Assembly (NCBI GenBank): GCA_003283875.1
Contig: QBXD01000002.1
Span: forward strand, 27,008-91,007
Direction: 5' to 3'
DNA: 64,000 nucleotides
Source of the DNA: SAR116 cluster bacterium AG-321-A13
GTDB lineage: Bacteria > Pseudomonadota > Alphaproteobacteria > Puniceispirillales > Marisalimonadaceae
The notes under the pieces: model-generated
What the model was told of the DNA's origin: nothing
What the model saw: only the letters and a program-made list of their open reading frames with translations
The model's database searches: none
Made by a program: the position numbers and the translations under genes
Shown: one piece after another, positions 7,338 through 15,871 of the stretch
Numbering within the stretch: the stretch's first letter is position 1
Layout of the letters: each line of letters opens with the position of its first letter

Positions 7338-8474
7338 ATGAGAAAGTTTACAACTACTTTAGGAGCGCTATTGGTAATGGCGACTTCCTCAACATTTGCT
7401 GATGGACATAAGGTAAAAGTTGGAATGATAACTACATTATCAGGTGGAGGTTCCGGTTTAGGTATTGATGTTAGAGATGGTTTTATGCTCGCTGTAAAAG
7501 GCAACAAAAATATTTCGGTAATAACTAAAGATGATCAACGTAAGCCAGACATTGCAGTTCAATTAGCAGATAAAATGATTCAGTCAGACAAAGTAGATGT
7601 TCTTACTGGAATTATATGGTCTAATTTGGCAATGGCAGTTGTACCGGCCACTGTAAATCAAGGTAAGTTTTATTTATCACCCAATGCTGGTCCATCCAAA
7701 CTAGCGGGAAAGGGTTGTCATAAAAATTATTTTAATGTGGCTTGGCAAAATGATAATTTACACGAAGCAGCAGGTGGTTATGCAAATTCTGCTGGTTTCA
7801 AAAATTCTTTTATTCTTGCTCCTAATTATCCAGCAGGTAAAGATGCTCTTACAGGGTATAAAAGATTTTTTAAAGGCAAGTTAGCTGGTGAAATTTATAC
7901 CAAGTTAGGACAAAAGGATTATGCAGCAGAGATTGCACAAATAAGAGCTTCAGGTGCAGATAGTGTGTTTTTCTTTCTTCCAGGTGGGATGGGGATTGGT
8001 TTCATGAAGCAATTTTCCCAATCAGGTATTAAACTTCCTGTAGTTGGTCCTGCATTTTCCTTTGATCAAGGTATATTGAAAGCTGTTGGAGACGCAGCAT
8101 TGGGTGTTAAAAACACCTCTCAATGGTCAAAAGATATAGATAACGGTGCTAACAAGAAATTTGTAAGTGACTTTAAAAATGAATACGGAAGACTTCCTTC
8201 ATTATATGCTTCTCAAGGTTATGACACTGGTAAACTTTTGATATCAGCAATGTCCAAGGCTAAAATTAAAGATATGGATAAATTTAGAGACGCTCTAAGA
8301 AAGGCAGATTTTTCATCTACTAGAGGTAAATTTAGTTTTGACACAAATCATCATCCAATTCAGGATATTTATGTTCGTGAAGTGATTAAAGAAGGTAAAA
8401 CTCTTACTAATAAAATCGTTTCAGTCGGACTAAAAGATCATTCAAATGCATATGTTTCTGATTGTAAGATGTAA
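7338..8474 (+). CDS. livK: branched-chain amino acid type ABC transporter, periplasmic binding protein
   Basis: A 378-residue type I periplasmic binding protein. A signal peptide ends at about residue 21 (T-F-A before D-G-H). The mature protein opens K-V-K-V-G-M-I-T-T-L-S-G, the usual first strand of the LivK/Leu-Ile-Val fold, and continues with the two-lobed domain. It feeds the LivHMGF membrane complex encoded next. A G-rich ribosome site (GGGGGGTAAAAG) precedes ATG 7338, in contrast to the permease gene after it. Ligands of this family extend to amides, aromatic acids and other carboxylates, so leucine is only one option, although a leucine-degradation operon lies nearby. Confidence 0.9.
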   Translation: MRKFTTTLGALLVMATSSTFADGHKVKVGMITTLSGGGSGLGIDVRDGFMLAVKGNKNISVITKDDQRKPDIAVQLADKMIQSDKVDVLTGIIWSNLAMAVVPATVNQGKFYLSPNAGPSKLAGKGCHKNYFNVAWQNDNLHEAAGGYANSAGFKNSFILAPNYPAGKDALTGYKRFFKGKLAGEIYTKLGQKDYAAEIAQIRASGADSVFFFLPGGMGIGFMKQFSQSGIKLPVVGPAFSFDQGILKAVGDAALGVKNTSQWSKDIDNGANKKFVSDFKNEYGRLPSLYASQGYDTGKLLISAMSKAKIKDMDKFRDALRKADFSSTRGKFSFDTNHHPIQDIYVREVIKEGKTLTNKIVSVGLKDHSNAYVSDCKM

Positions 8475-8484
8475 ATAAAATGTC

Positions 8485-8511
8485 TAGGTGATTTCTTAAT
8501 GAAATCACCTA
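8485..8511 (+). promoter_or_regulatory. intercistronic hairpin between livK and livH
   Basis: TAGGTGATTTC, a five-base loop and GAAATCACCTA form an 11-bp perfect stem right after the binding-protein gene. No T-run follows. The livH start then lacks a visible Shine-Dalgarno. Most likely it protects the livK 3' end and lowers permease expression. Confidence 0.78.
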
Positions 8512-8528
8512 ATACGAATAATCCCTAA

Positions 8529-9446
8529 ATGACGCTTATATTATTTTTTGAACAGCTTTTGAACGGTATACAATTTGGAACTATGTTGTTTCTTATGTCT
8601 GCTGGTTTGACATTGATTTTTGGTGTAATGGGTCTAATAAATTTGGCCCACGGATCCTTTTATATGATTGGAGCTTTTAGTGCTGCATTAATTGCAGCAT
8701 TAACTGAATCTTTCTGGTTAGCTTTATTAGCAAGTCTTGCAGGAGCAGCAATTGCAGGTGTTTTAATAGAAATTATAATTATAAGACGTTTGTACAGACG
8801 GGACCATTTAGACCAGGTTTTGGCGACTTTTGCTCTAATATTGTTACTTTCAGAAGGAGTTAGGTGGTGTTTTGGAGCATTTCCTTTATACCTAAATATC
8901 CCAAATATACTTAATGGTACAGTGCCTATCTTTGATAATATAATTTATTCTAAATATAGATTGTTTATAATATTCATGGGTTTTCTAATTGCCTTAGGTC
9001 TCTATATTCTAATAACAAAGACACGTTTGGGTATTCGTATTAGAGCTGGGCAAAATGATCGTCAAATGATATCAGCCCTAGGTGTTGATATCTCAAAACT
9101 TTACACAATTGTGTTTGCAATAGGAGCGTCACTTGCAGGGTTGGCGGGTGCAATGATTGGAGCTATTCAATCAGTTGAGGTAGGAATGGGTGAGCCAATT
9201 TTAATCTTAGCTTTTGTTGTTATAGTAATTGGTGGAATAGGATCAATTAAAGGTGCTCTTGTAGGCTCTATATTAGTGGGTGTTACAGACACTATTGGAC
9301 GCATTTTTTTACCGGAGTTATTAAAACTATTCATGGAACCATCAAACGCAACTTCGGTAGGGTCTTCAATTGGATCAATGTTAATATATATTCTTATGGC
9401 ACTTGTATTAATTATAAAACCATCTGGATTGTTTGGAAAAAGTTAA
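8529..9446 (+). CDS. livH: branched-chain amino acid ABC transporter permease LivH
   Basis: A 305-residue inner-membrane protein with about eight hydrophobic segments and the family's G-I-Q-F-G-T-M-L-F and N-L-A-H-G-S-F-Y-M patterns near the N-terminus, plus the cytoplasmic R-A-G-Q-N-D coupling loop at about residue 176, where LivG/LivF dock. It pairs with LivM to form the translocation channel. The gene follows an 11-bp hairpin, and no purine-rich ribosome site is visible before ATG 8529, so translation may be weak by design. LivM starts one base after its stop codon. Confidence 0.9.
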   Translation: MTLILFFEQLLNGIQFGTMLFLMSAGLTLIFGVMGLINLAHGSFYMIGAFSAALIAALTESFWLALLASLAGAAIAGVLIEIIIIRRLYRRDHLDQVLATFALILLLSEGVRWCFGAFPLYLNIPNILNGTVPIFDNIIYSKYRLFIIFMGFLIALGLYILITKTRLGIRIRAGQNDRQMISALGVDISKLYTIVFAIGASLAGLAGAMIGAIQSVEVGMGEPILILAFVVIVIGGIGSIKGALVGSILVGVTDTIGRIFLPELLKLFMEPSNATSVGSSIGSMLIYILMALVLIIKPSGLFGKS

Positions 9447-9447
9447 C

Positions 9448-10431
9448 ATGATTATTGAAAAATTTTTTAATAAATGGATTATGTTTTTCCTCATACTTAT
9501 ACCTTCCTGTGGTGTTATTTTTGATGAACCTTATTTCATAACCTTGGCAACAAAAGTTGTTATTCTTGGTATTGCGGGTATTGGTTTAAATTTAGCACTT
9601 GGTTATTGCGGTCTTATTTCCCTTGGCCACGCTGCTTTTTTTGGGATTGGTGGCTACATTACAGGAATATTATCTTTTCACGCACTAAATGACGAGGTGT
9701 TATTTAGCTGGCCTTTGGCTGTTTCTGGTAGTTCTGAAATGCTAATTATTTGGCCAATAGCAATTTTAGTAAGTGCGTTATTTTCTTTTATAATAGGTCT
9801 ACTGTCTTTAAGAACTAGTGGCGTTTATTTTATTATGATTACTTTAGCATTTGCACAGATGTTATATTTTTTTTCAATTAGTTGGCCTAATTATGGTGGT
9901 GAAGACGGCCTTTCAATATATATGAGAAATTCCTTTCCTATGGTTAATACAATGGATCCCCTAAGTTTTTATGTAATTTCTCTATTTTGGTTATTATTTT
10001 CTATTTTTATCTCATTGAGATTAATCAATTCTCCCTTTGGTATGTCGTTTCAGGCAATTAAACAAAATGAAGAGAGAGTTAAATCAGTGGGAATAGAAAC
10101 ATTCAAAGTAAAATTGTTAGTTTTTGTTATTTCTGGAACAATTACAGGCTTAGCTGGGTCGCTTTATACTGATTTAAATAGATTTGTGAGTCCAACTGTT
10201 CTTGACTGGCATACTTCTGGAGAAATAATGGTATTTGTCATACTTGGCGGAATGGCTAGACTTTATGGTCCTTTAGTCGGAGCGGCTTTTTTCATTGCAC
10301 TAGAGCAAACCCTTGGATCATATACAGAGAACTGGCAATTTTGGTTAGGTTTAATCCTTATTTTAGTAATACTATATGCACGATCAGGAATTTTAGGTTT
10401 GTTTGATAAGAAGTTAAGACATGAAAAATAA
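9448..10431 (+). CDS. livM: branched-chain amino acid ABC transporter permease LivM
   Basis: A 327-residue permease with eight to ten predicted helices, the N-L-A-L-G-Y-C-G-L-I-S-L-G-H-A-A-F-F-G-I-G motif of LivM around residue 46-66, and the A-I-K-Q-N-E-E-R coupling loop near residue 200. I place the start at ATG 9448 rather than the TTG at 9433, because ATG 9448 lies immediately after the livH stop and matches the usual N-terminus. Its last codons overlap livG by 11 bases, typical of a tightly coupled operon. Confidence 0.9.
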   Translation: MIIEKFFNKWIMFFLILIPSCGVIFDEPYFITLATKVVILGIAGIGLNLALGYCGLISLGHAAFFGIGGYITGILSFHALNDEVLFSWPLAVSGSSEMLIIWPIAILVSALFSFIIGLLSLRTSGVYFIMITLAFAQMLYFFSISWPNYGGEDGLSIYMRNSFPMVNTMDPLSFYVISLFWLLFSIFISLRLINSPFGMSFQAIKQNEERVKSVGIETFKVKLLVFVISGTITGLAGSLYTDLNRFVSPTVLDWHTSGEIMVFVILGGMARLYGPLVGAAFFIALEQTLGSYTENWQFWLGLILILVILYARSGILGLFDKKLRHEK

Positions 10432-11170
10432 AATTTTAAATATAAAAAATTTATCAAAATCTTATGGAGCATTTAAGGTTACAGATGAAATAGCCATCGA
10501 CTTAAATTTTGACGAAATTCATGCTTTAATTGGACCAAACGGAGCGGGAAAATCAACGTTAATCAAACAAATTGTAGGAAGTGTTAAGCATGACATAGGC
10601 TCAATTGTTTTGGATCAAGAAGATATAACTGATCTTAATGATGTTGAACGAGCAAAAATAGGTATATCTAGAACTTTTCAAGTTTCGTCAATTATCCCAA
10701 AATTTAGTGCCTTAGATAATATAATTTTATCGCTTCTTGATAAATCCAAAGAAACATTTCAAATATTTAAAAGTATAAGAAAAAATAAAGAATTAGATGC
10801 TAAAGCTAAAAAAATTCTCAGGGAGATTGAGCTATTTGATAAGAGCCATATTTTGGCCTCTGAACTTAGTCATGGTGATAGAAGAAAGCTAGAGGTTGGG
10901 TTAGCACTTGCTATGGATCCTAAGGTATTTTTGTTCGACGAACCTATGGCAGGTCTAGATGAAAGTGGAACGAAAATGATGATAAACCTATTTAAAAAAA
11001 TTAAAACTAATTCACCTATTTTATTGATTGAACATGATATGGATGCAGTTTTTGCTCTAGCTGACAGAGTTTCTGTAATTAACTATGGAAAAATAGTAGC
11101 AACTGGAACAGCTGACCAAATAAAATCTAACGTCCTAGTTCGTGATGTGTATTTAGGTTATGAAATTTAA
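10421..11170 (+). CDS. livG: branched-chain amino acid ABC transporter ATP-binding protein LivG
   Basis: A 249-residue ABC ATPase. Walker A is G-P-N-G-A-G-K-S-T at about residue 38, the Q-loop is in R-T-F-Q, the signature appears as L-S-H-G-D-R-R-K-L-E near residue 148, and Walker B/D-loop is F-L-F-D-E-P-M-A-G-L-D around 169. The H-loop is in I-E-H-D-M. The signature S-H-G-D is common in LivG and UrtD proteins and is not a defect. It forms a heterodimer with LivF that powers LivHM. Its stop codon shares one base with the livF start. Confidence 0.93.
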   Translation: MKNKILNIKNLSKSYGAFKVTDEIAIDLNFDEIHALIGPNGAGKSTLIKQIVGSVKHDIGSIVLDQEDITDLNDVERAKIGISRTFQVSSIIPKFSALDNIILSLLDKSKETFQIFKSIRKNKELDAKAKKILREIELFDKSHILASELSHGDRRKLEVGLALAMDPKVFLFDEPMAGLDESGTKMMINLFKKIKTNSPILLIEHDMDAVFALADRVSVINYGKIVATGTADQIKSNVLVRDVYLGYEI

Positions 11171-11859
11171 TGAATAAACTTTTGAAAGTAAAATCGCTTA
11201 AATCTTGGTATGGAGCTAGTCAAGCTCTTTTTGATGTTAATTTAGAAATAAATCAAGGTGAAATTGTTGCCTTGCTCGGCAGAAATGGAATGGGGAAGTC
11301 AACTACTATTAAAGCCATTTGTGGTTTGATAAATAAATATGAAGGTGAAATTAATTTTAATGAAATCTCACTTATAAAACGACCTAGTTATAAAATTGCT
11401 CAATTAGGAATAGGTTTAGTTCCTGAGGGACGAAGGGCTTTTTCTAATTTATCAGTTAAAGAGAATCTTGTCGCTACAGCTGTTGATGGAGAGTGGGATT
11501 TAGGTGCGATTTACAATTTATTTCCAAGATTGGAAGAAAGAAAACATCAAATAGCTTTTTCATTATCAGGAGGAGAACAACAAATGTTAGTAATTGGAAG
11601 GGCTTTAATGACCAATCCAAAATTATTAATTTTAGACGAAGCAACTGAGGGTCTGTCACCGACTATTAGATCAGAGATCTGGAAAGTAATAGAAGTTTTA
11701 AAGGACAAATCAGCATCAATTTTAATTGTTGATAAATCGTTAAAGCAATTATTAGATTTAGCAGATAATTTTTTTATACTTGAGAAAGGGAGGACTGTAT
11801 GGAACGGACCTTCAACTCAGCTTACAAGTAAAATTGCCCAAGAATTCTTGGGAGTGTGA
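11170..11859 (+). CDS. livF: branched-chain amino acid ABC transporter ATP-binding protein LivF
   Basis: A 229-residue ABC ATPase with Walker A G-R-N-G-M-G-K-S-T near residue 37, a canonical L-S-G-G-E-Q-Q signature near 134, and Walker B L-L-I-L-D-E-A-T-E-G-L-S-P, where E-A-T-E-G-L-S is the LivF hallmark. The usual H-loop histidine is replaced: the segment reads L-I-V-D-K-S-L, where many LivF proteins have V-E-Q or similar, so this is family-typical. Last gene of the liv operon; its stop is directly adjacent to the convergent gene at 11860 with no terminator hairpin visible. Confidence 0.92.
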   Translation: MNKLLKVKSLKSWYGASQALFDVNLEINQGEIVALLGRNGMGKSTTIKAICGLINKYEGEINFNEISLIKRPSYKIAQLGIGLVPEGRRAFSNLSVKENLVATAVDGEWDLGAIYNLFPRLEERKHQIAFSLSGGEQQMLVIGRALMTNPKLLILDEATEGLSPTIRSEIWKVIEVLKDKSASILIVDKSLKQLLDLADNFFILEKGRTVWNGPSTQLTSKIAQEFLGV

Positions 11860-12162
11860 TTAGAGATAGTCTTTAAAATTATCTAAAACATTAACATGGG
11901 CGTTTCCTCCAACTGCAGTAACAATTGCACCCATTTCATTGAATTCCTTACTCATTTTTTGCCAATTTTTTCTTCCTTTGTCGAAATGTGATTTAGAAAT
12001 CCAGTACTTTACGTATAACAAATCATTATCTGAAATATCAACAGTTGTTTCTTTTAGAAGTCCAACCTCCATTTGTTCGGAAGTAACTTGTCTATTTAAT
12101 AGTTTAAATGCTTTTTTCGCAGTTTGGTTTGGACATTTTATTGTGACAATACGTAGATACAT
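11860..12162 (-). CDS. small ferredoxin-like-fold protein (dimeric alpha/beta-barrel type), unknown function
   Basis: A 100-residue protein with a beta-alpha-beta-beta-alpha-beta pattern like antibiotic-biosynthesis-monooxygenase-type dimeric barrels. It opens MYLRIVTIKC and has a central E-T-T-V-D-I-S-D followed by a strand and a tryptophan. A second protein in the window (57153) opens MYVRIVKLSF and shares the S/T-V-D-V-S-D element and the same length, so the two look like distant paralogues. No catalytic residue can be named. Its neighbours are the liv operon (convergent) and an aminotransferase gene upstream on the same strand, 72 bases away. Function is unknown. Confidence 0.65.
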   Translation of the reverse strand: MYLRIVTIKCPNQTAKKAFKLLNRQVTSEQMEVGLLKETTVDISDNDLLYVKYWISKSHFDKGRKNWQKMSKEFNEMGAIVTAVGGNAHVNVLDNFKDYL

Positions 12163-12234
12163 ATATATATGATTTTTCTTAAATAATTAAAATCTATATA
12201 AAGATTTAAATATAGGTTTTAATTATAATCAAGT

Positions 12235-13563
12235 TTAATTACATATATTTTTTATACTAGTTTTCAATTTTTGACAAATTTCGTTCATTTCATTTTCATT
12301 AATGATAAATGGTGGTGCAATTAAAATATGGTCGCCAATTGTACCATCTACCGTTCCCTGCGTAGGATAGCAAATTAAACCTAAATCAAGAGCCCTTTTT
12401 TTAATTTTGCCTGCAATATTAAAGTTTTTTGGAAAAGGCTCTTTAGTTTCTCTGTTTTGGACTAATTCTACAGCCCTAAACAAACCTCTGCCTCTTATAT
12501 CACCAATATACTTATTTTGGCCAAGTGTGACCTCTAGGCTTTTCTGTAAATATTCTCCTTTTTTTCTTACCTTTTCAAAAAAGTTTTCTTTGATTAATTT
12601 ATTTACAACGGCTAATGACGCGGCGCATGCAATGGGATGACCAAGGTAGGTATGTCCATGTTGAAAAAAACCACTTCCAAGGTTTATAGCGTCATTAATA
12701 AAATTTTGACACATCATAGCAGCTATAGGTTGATATCCAGCTCCTAAACCTTTGGCAATAGTTATTATATCAGGAACAATTTTTTCTTCATCACACGCAA
12801 AGAGTGGTCCGGTTCTTCCCATGCCGCACATGACTTCATCCAAAATTAACAAAACATTATACTTAGTGCAAATTTCTCTTATACGCTTAAAATATCCTTT
12901 AACAGGTGTTAAGGCACCAGCTGTTGCTCCAACAACTGTTTCTGCAATAAACGCCATAACATTGTCTGGACCCAATCGAATTATTTCGTCTTCTAATTCG
13001 TTAGCTACTCTTAAACCATATTGAATTTCACTTTCGTTTGCATCCTGAAATCTATATTTATAACAAGGTGAAATCAAACTAGTTTCTATAAGTAAATCTT
13101 CAAATAAAGATCTTCTTTGTATATTACCTCCAACTGCTAACGCTCCTAATGTATTACCATGATAACTCTGTTTTCTTGAGATAACCTTGTGCTTTTTTGG
13201 TTTCCCAATTTCATTAAAATATTGCTTTGCTAATTTTAGTGAAGCTTCAATAGCCTCTGATCCACTTGAAACAAAATAAACTTTGTCTAATCCTGTTGGT
13301 GAGTTTGTTGATAATAATTTTGCAAGTTCTTCTGCAGGTTCATTAGTAAAAAAAGATGTGTGAGCAAAGGCCAATTTCTCAGCTTGCTTGATTATTGCAT
13401 CATTGATTGTTTGGTCTGAATGACCTAAGCATGAAACAGCTGCCCCGCATGAACCGTCAAGATATTTTTTACCGTTTTTGTCAATAATATAGCACCCATC
13501 ACCGTAAGCAGCCATTGGGAGTTCATAGCTAGTATGTCGAGGTAAAATATTGCTGTTTTCCAT
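12235..13563 (-). CDS. class III pyridoxal-phosphate aminotransferase
   Basis: A 442-residue aminotransferase of the omega-amino-acid/ornithine type. The cofactor-binding lysine is about residue 271 in T-I-A-K-G-L-G-A-G-Y, the pyridine-nitrogen aspartate is in L-I-L-D-E-V-M-C-G-M-G-R near 242, and S-G-S-E-A-I-E-A (about 100-107) binds the phosphate. The family uses omega-amines, 4-aminobutyrate, beta-alanine, taurine or adenosylmethionine; the exact donor is not readable. It lies just downstream, on the same strand, of a small stress-barrel-like gene (16-base gap), likely co-transcribed. A role in amine or taurine nitrogen release would fit the transport genes around it, but this is inference. 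Confidence 0.88.
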   Translation of the reverse strand: MENSNILPRHTSYELPMAAYGDGCYIIDKNGKKYLDGSCGAAVSCLGHSDQTINDAIIKQAEKLAFAHTSFFTNEPAEELAKLLSTNSPTGLDKVYFVSSGSEAIEASLKLAKQYFNEIGKPKKHKVISRKQSYHGNTLGALAVGGNIQRRSLFEDLLIETSLISPCYKYRFQDANESEIQYGLRVANELEDEIIRLGPDNVMAFIAETVVGATAGALTPVKGYFKRIREICTKYNVLLILDEVMCGMGRTGPLFACDEEKIVPDIITIAKGLGAGYQPIAAMMCQNFINDAINLGSGFFQHGHTYLGHPIACAASLAVVNKLIKENFFEKVRKKGEYLQKSLEVTLGQNKYIGDIRGRGLFRAVELVQNRETKEPFPKNFNIAGKIKKRALDLGLICYPTQGTVDGTIGDHILIAPPFIINENEMNEICQKLKTSIKNICN

Positions 13564-13579
13564 ATTTATTAATTTTTAA

Positions 13580-13885
13580 TTAAAATGAAGTTTCACCAAA
13601 ATCTTGAGTAACTGCACCAACAAAGTGTACGGTTTTGGGAGCAAGTGTCTTTACATATTTCGCTATATTTTCTTCGATTAACTTTTCAATTTTTTTCATA
13701 GATTCATTATCTGGAAATTCCCACAAAACTACGCTCACATTAGGTGTTTGAGGATTTTTCATCGCTCTAAATCTAACACCTTTAACTTCTTGAAGTAAGT
13801 TAGGCCATCGTGTTTCTAATATGGATTCAAATAATTCACAATCTTCAGTAGATGGAAAGGTTCTTACAAAGATTTTAATTAACAT
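13580..13885 (-). CDS. small conserved protein, possible dimeric-barrel fold
   Basis: A 101-residue protein whose predicted strand-helix-strand order (MLIKIFVRTFP, then a helix to R-W-P-N-L-L, strands around V-R-F-R-A-M and V-S-V-V-L-W-E-F-P, then a helix) resembles small ferredoxin-like dimers. No catalytic motif is recognisable. It is the first gene of a two-gene unit with the class III aminotransferase, 16 bases apart, which suggests a role near that enzyme or simple operon sharing. An alternative is an uncharacterised DUF family. Confidence 0.6.
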   Translation of the reverse strand: MLIKIFVRTFPSTEDCELFESILETRWPNLLQEVKGVRFRAMKNPQTPNVSVVLWEFPDNESMKKIEKLIEENIAKYVKTLAPKTVHFVGAVTQDFGETSF

Positions 13886-13988
13886 TCTTACCTCAATATA
13901 TTAATTTTTATTTAAATTATTACATATTTTAGTTTTGTATATTATGTTTATTTTTGCAAATAGTTAAATTTTTTAATGGATTAAATTA

Positions 13989-14213
13989 ATGATTGAAATA
14001 TTAACCAGGACAGATGTGCTTTTAAGGGCTTTAAAAATGGCATCTATAGTTGGGGTAGTGTTAGCTATAATTAATCATGGGGATCATATATTTTTTGGTA
14101 CGATGACTTTTATAAATTGGATAAAAGTTATAATAACATTTTGTGTTCCTTTTTGTGTGTCAACAATTTCCTCAGTACTTGCAATTAGAAGAGAACAAAA
14201 TATTTCCCATTAA
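13989..14213 (+). CDS. nrtS: NrtS-like small membrane protein
   Basis: A 74-residue protein with two membrane helices (about 16-34 and 43-62). The segments A-I-I-N-H-G-D and W-I-K-V-I-I-T-F-C-V-P-F-C-V-S-T match the short NrtS family, described as nitrate/nitrite transporters, where N-H-G-D and P-Y-C-V-S-T-x-S are the recurring motifs. No nitrate reductase genes are nearby, so the substrate here is uncertain. The DUF3108 gene begins inside its last third in another frame if the GTG/TTG starts there are used. Confidence 0.7.
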   Translation: MIEILTRTDVLLRALKMASIVGVVLAIINHGDHIFFGTMTFINWIKVIITFCVPFCVSTISSVLAIRREQNISH

Positions 14214-15012
14214 GATAAAACTAAAGATAATTAGATTCTTAAAGATTTATTTAAAGGTTTTTAGTCTTAGTATTCTTTTTATTAACTTTTCAGCTTTCGC
14301 GTCCCAAGAAAATTATTTTTATGAAGTTCAATTTGGCAATTTAATTGTTGGACAAGCAGAAATTTCTATTAACTCAAGTAATAAAAAAATTGAACTGAAT
14401 TCTAAATCTAAAACTGCTGGTTTTTTAAATGTTTTTTACAAATATGTAGGTGAGTTAAATTCATCTTCAATAAAAAAAGGTAATACTTGGATTCCAAATA
14501 AATTTTCAGCTAATGGTATTTTTAATAATAAGGCGCGCTCCTCTGACTTGGAATGGGGAGTAAATAATCCAGTAAATTACAAAAATATTCCTATTATAAA
14601 TTTAAAAAAATTTCATCCTATAGATAAAGAAAGTTTAATTAACGTAATAGACCCCATAACCGCCTTTTTAAACGTAATTGAAAGAGTAAGATTTGAGAAT
14701 AAATGTGATACAAGCTTTAAAATCTTTGATGGTAGACGAAGGTATGATCTTAAAACAAGAACTTTAGGAAATAGCTTTATTGAAAATGATAGGCCTAAAT
14801 CTTATAAAGGAGACGTTTTGATTTGTGGCTTAAAGATCTTGCCTTTGGGAGGTCATAGGTTGAAAACTAAATGGAAACCAATAGACGATAAATTCACTGA
14901 TTTTAAACTTTTTTTTGGAAGAACTGTCTCTGGACGAATTTTACCAGTAAGAATGAATTTAGAAAGATGGTTTGGAACTATAACTGTTCGTCTACTACAA
15001 AAGCGTTCCTAA
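14143..15012 (+). CDS. DUF3108 family secreted protein
   Basis: A protein of up to 289 residues with an exported N-terminus: a basic region rich in K and I, then a hydrophobic run (V-F-S-L-S-I-L-F-I-N-F-S-A-F-A) with cleavage before S-Q-E-N. The mature part is beta-rich and fits DUF3108, periplasmic or outer-membrane-facing alphaproteobacterial proteins of unknown role; its end R-I-L-P-V-R-M-N-L is typical. The start is unclear. No ATG exists in this frame before the signal peptide; GTG 14143, GTG 14155 or TTG 14179 all fall inside nrtS, so a non-ATG start and a 35-71 base overlap are implied. It precedes aroE by four bases. Confidence 0.72.
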   Translation: MFLFVCQQFPQYLQLEENKIFPIKIKLKIIRFLKIYLKVFSLSILFINFSAFASQENYFYEVQFGNLIVGQAEISINSSNKKIELNSKSKTAGFLNVFYKYVGELNSSSIKKGNTWIPNKFSANGIFNNKARSSDLEWGVNNPVNYKNIPIINLKKFHPIDKESLINVIDPITAFLNVIERVRFENKCDTSFKIFDGRRRYDLKTRTLGNSFIENDRPKSYKGDVLICGLKILPLGGHRLKTKWKPIDDKFTDFKLFFGRTVSGRILPVRMNLERWFGTITVRLLQKRS

Positions 15013-15016
15013 TCCT

Positions 15017-15868
15017 ATGAAATTAGGTTTAATAGGACATAACATAGCAACATCTCAAGCTCCTGATATTCACAAACGTTTAGGAGATTTATTTGGAGTT
15101 TCTGTTAGCTATGAGTTGTTTGACTTAAAATCAATAAAAGAAAGCAATCTCCCTGACTTAATAAAAGAGTTAAAAATGAGTGGCTTTAGTGGCGTAAATA
15201 TTACTTTTCCTTTCAAAGAAAAAGTAATTAAATTTGCAGATAAAGTTTCCGAAAGTGCCTTAAATATAAAATCAGCAAACACATTAATTTTAAAAAAAAA
15301 TATTGTTGCTCACAATACAGATTACTCTGGTTTCATGAAAAGTTATGATTTTCATTTCAAAAAAAAGAAACCAGGGAAAATTCTTATTATTGGAGTTGGT
15401 GGGGTCGGAAGAGCTATCTCCTTTGCATTATCCTCACTAGGAGTTTTAGAACTTTATATATTAGATACTGACAATCTAAAAGGAGAGCAACTACTCAGAG
15501 AATTAGAAAAACTGAAAATAAATTGTAAATTACTTAATCATAAAAAATTAGAGAGCGCTATATCAAGTTTCGATGGAATAATAAACTGTACTCCTTTGGG
15601 TCATTTTGATTTTCCTGGTTGTTCATTAGGCAATTTAGAAATTAAAAATTATCAATGGCTATACGATGTTGTATACACGCCAGCAAAAACTATTTTTCTT
15701 AAGAAAGGTGAATTTGTGGGATCTAAATTAATTTCAGGGATAGACCTTTTTATTTTTCAAGCTTTAGACGCATTCTTATTATTTTCAAATAACAGATTTG
15801 ATCAAAAAGACATCTTTCAACATACTCATTATTTAAGAGATCATTACTTTAATAGACTATATAAATAA
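15017..15868 (+). CDS. aroE: shikimate dehydrogenase
   Basis: A 283-residue enzyme that reduces 3-dehydroshikimate to shikimate with NADPH in aromatic amino acid synthesis. The N-terminal half has the shikimate-binding patterns: S-Q-A-P-D-I-H near residue 13, the catalytic lysine in F-P-F-K-E-K near 65, and N-T-D-Y-S-G around 102. The nucleotide-binding G-V-G-G-V-G-R-A loop is near residue 128. The serine motif is S-Q-A-P rather than the common S-x-S-P, and the protein may therefore be an AroE-like paralogue acting on a related substrate. It follows the DUF3108 gene by four bases and ends three bases before a convergent gene. Confidence 0.8.
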   Translation: MKLGLIGHNIATSQAPDIHKRLGDLFGVSVSYELFDLKSIKESNLPDLIKELKMSGFSGVNITFPFKEKVIKFADKVSESALNIKSANTLILKKNIVAHNTDYSGFMKSYDFHFKKKKPGKILIIGVGGVGRAISFALSSLGVLELYILDTDNLKGEQLLRELEKLKINCKLLNHKKLESAISSFDGIINCTPLGHFDFPGCSLGNLEIKNYQWLYDVVYTPAKTIFLKKGEFVGSKLISGIDLFIFQALDAFLLFSNNRFDQKDIFQHTHYLRDHYFNRLYK

Positions 15869-15871
15869 GAA

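Noticed and set aside
11170..11859. Defective LivF due to a missing H-loop histidine
   Set aside because: LivF proteins often lack the canonical histidine at this position; Walker A, signature and Walker B are intact.
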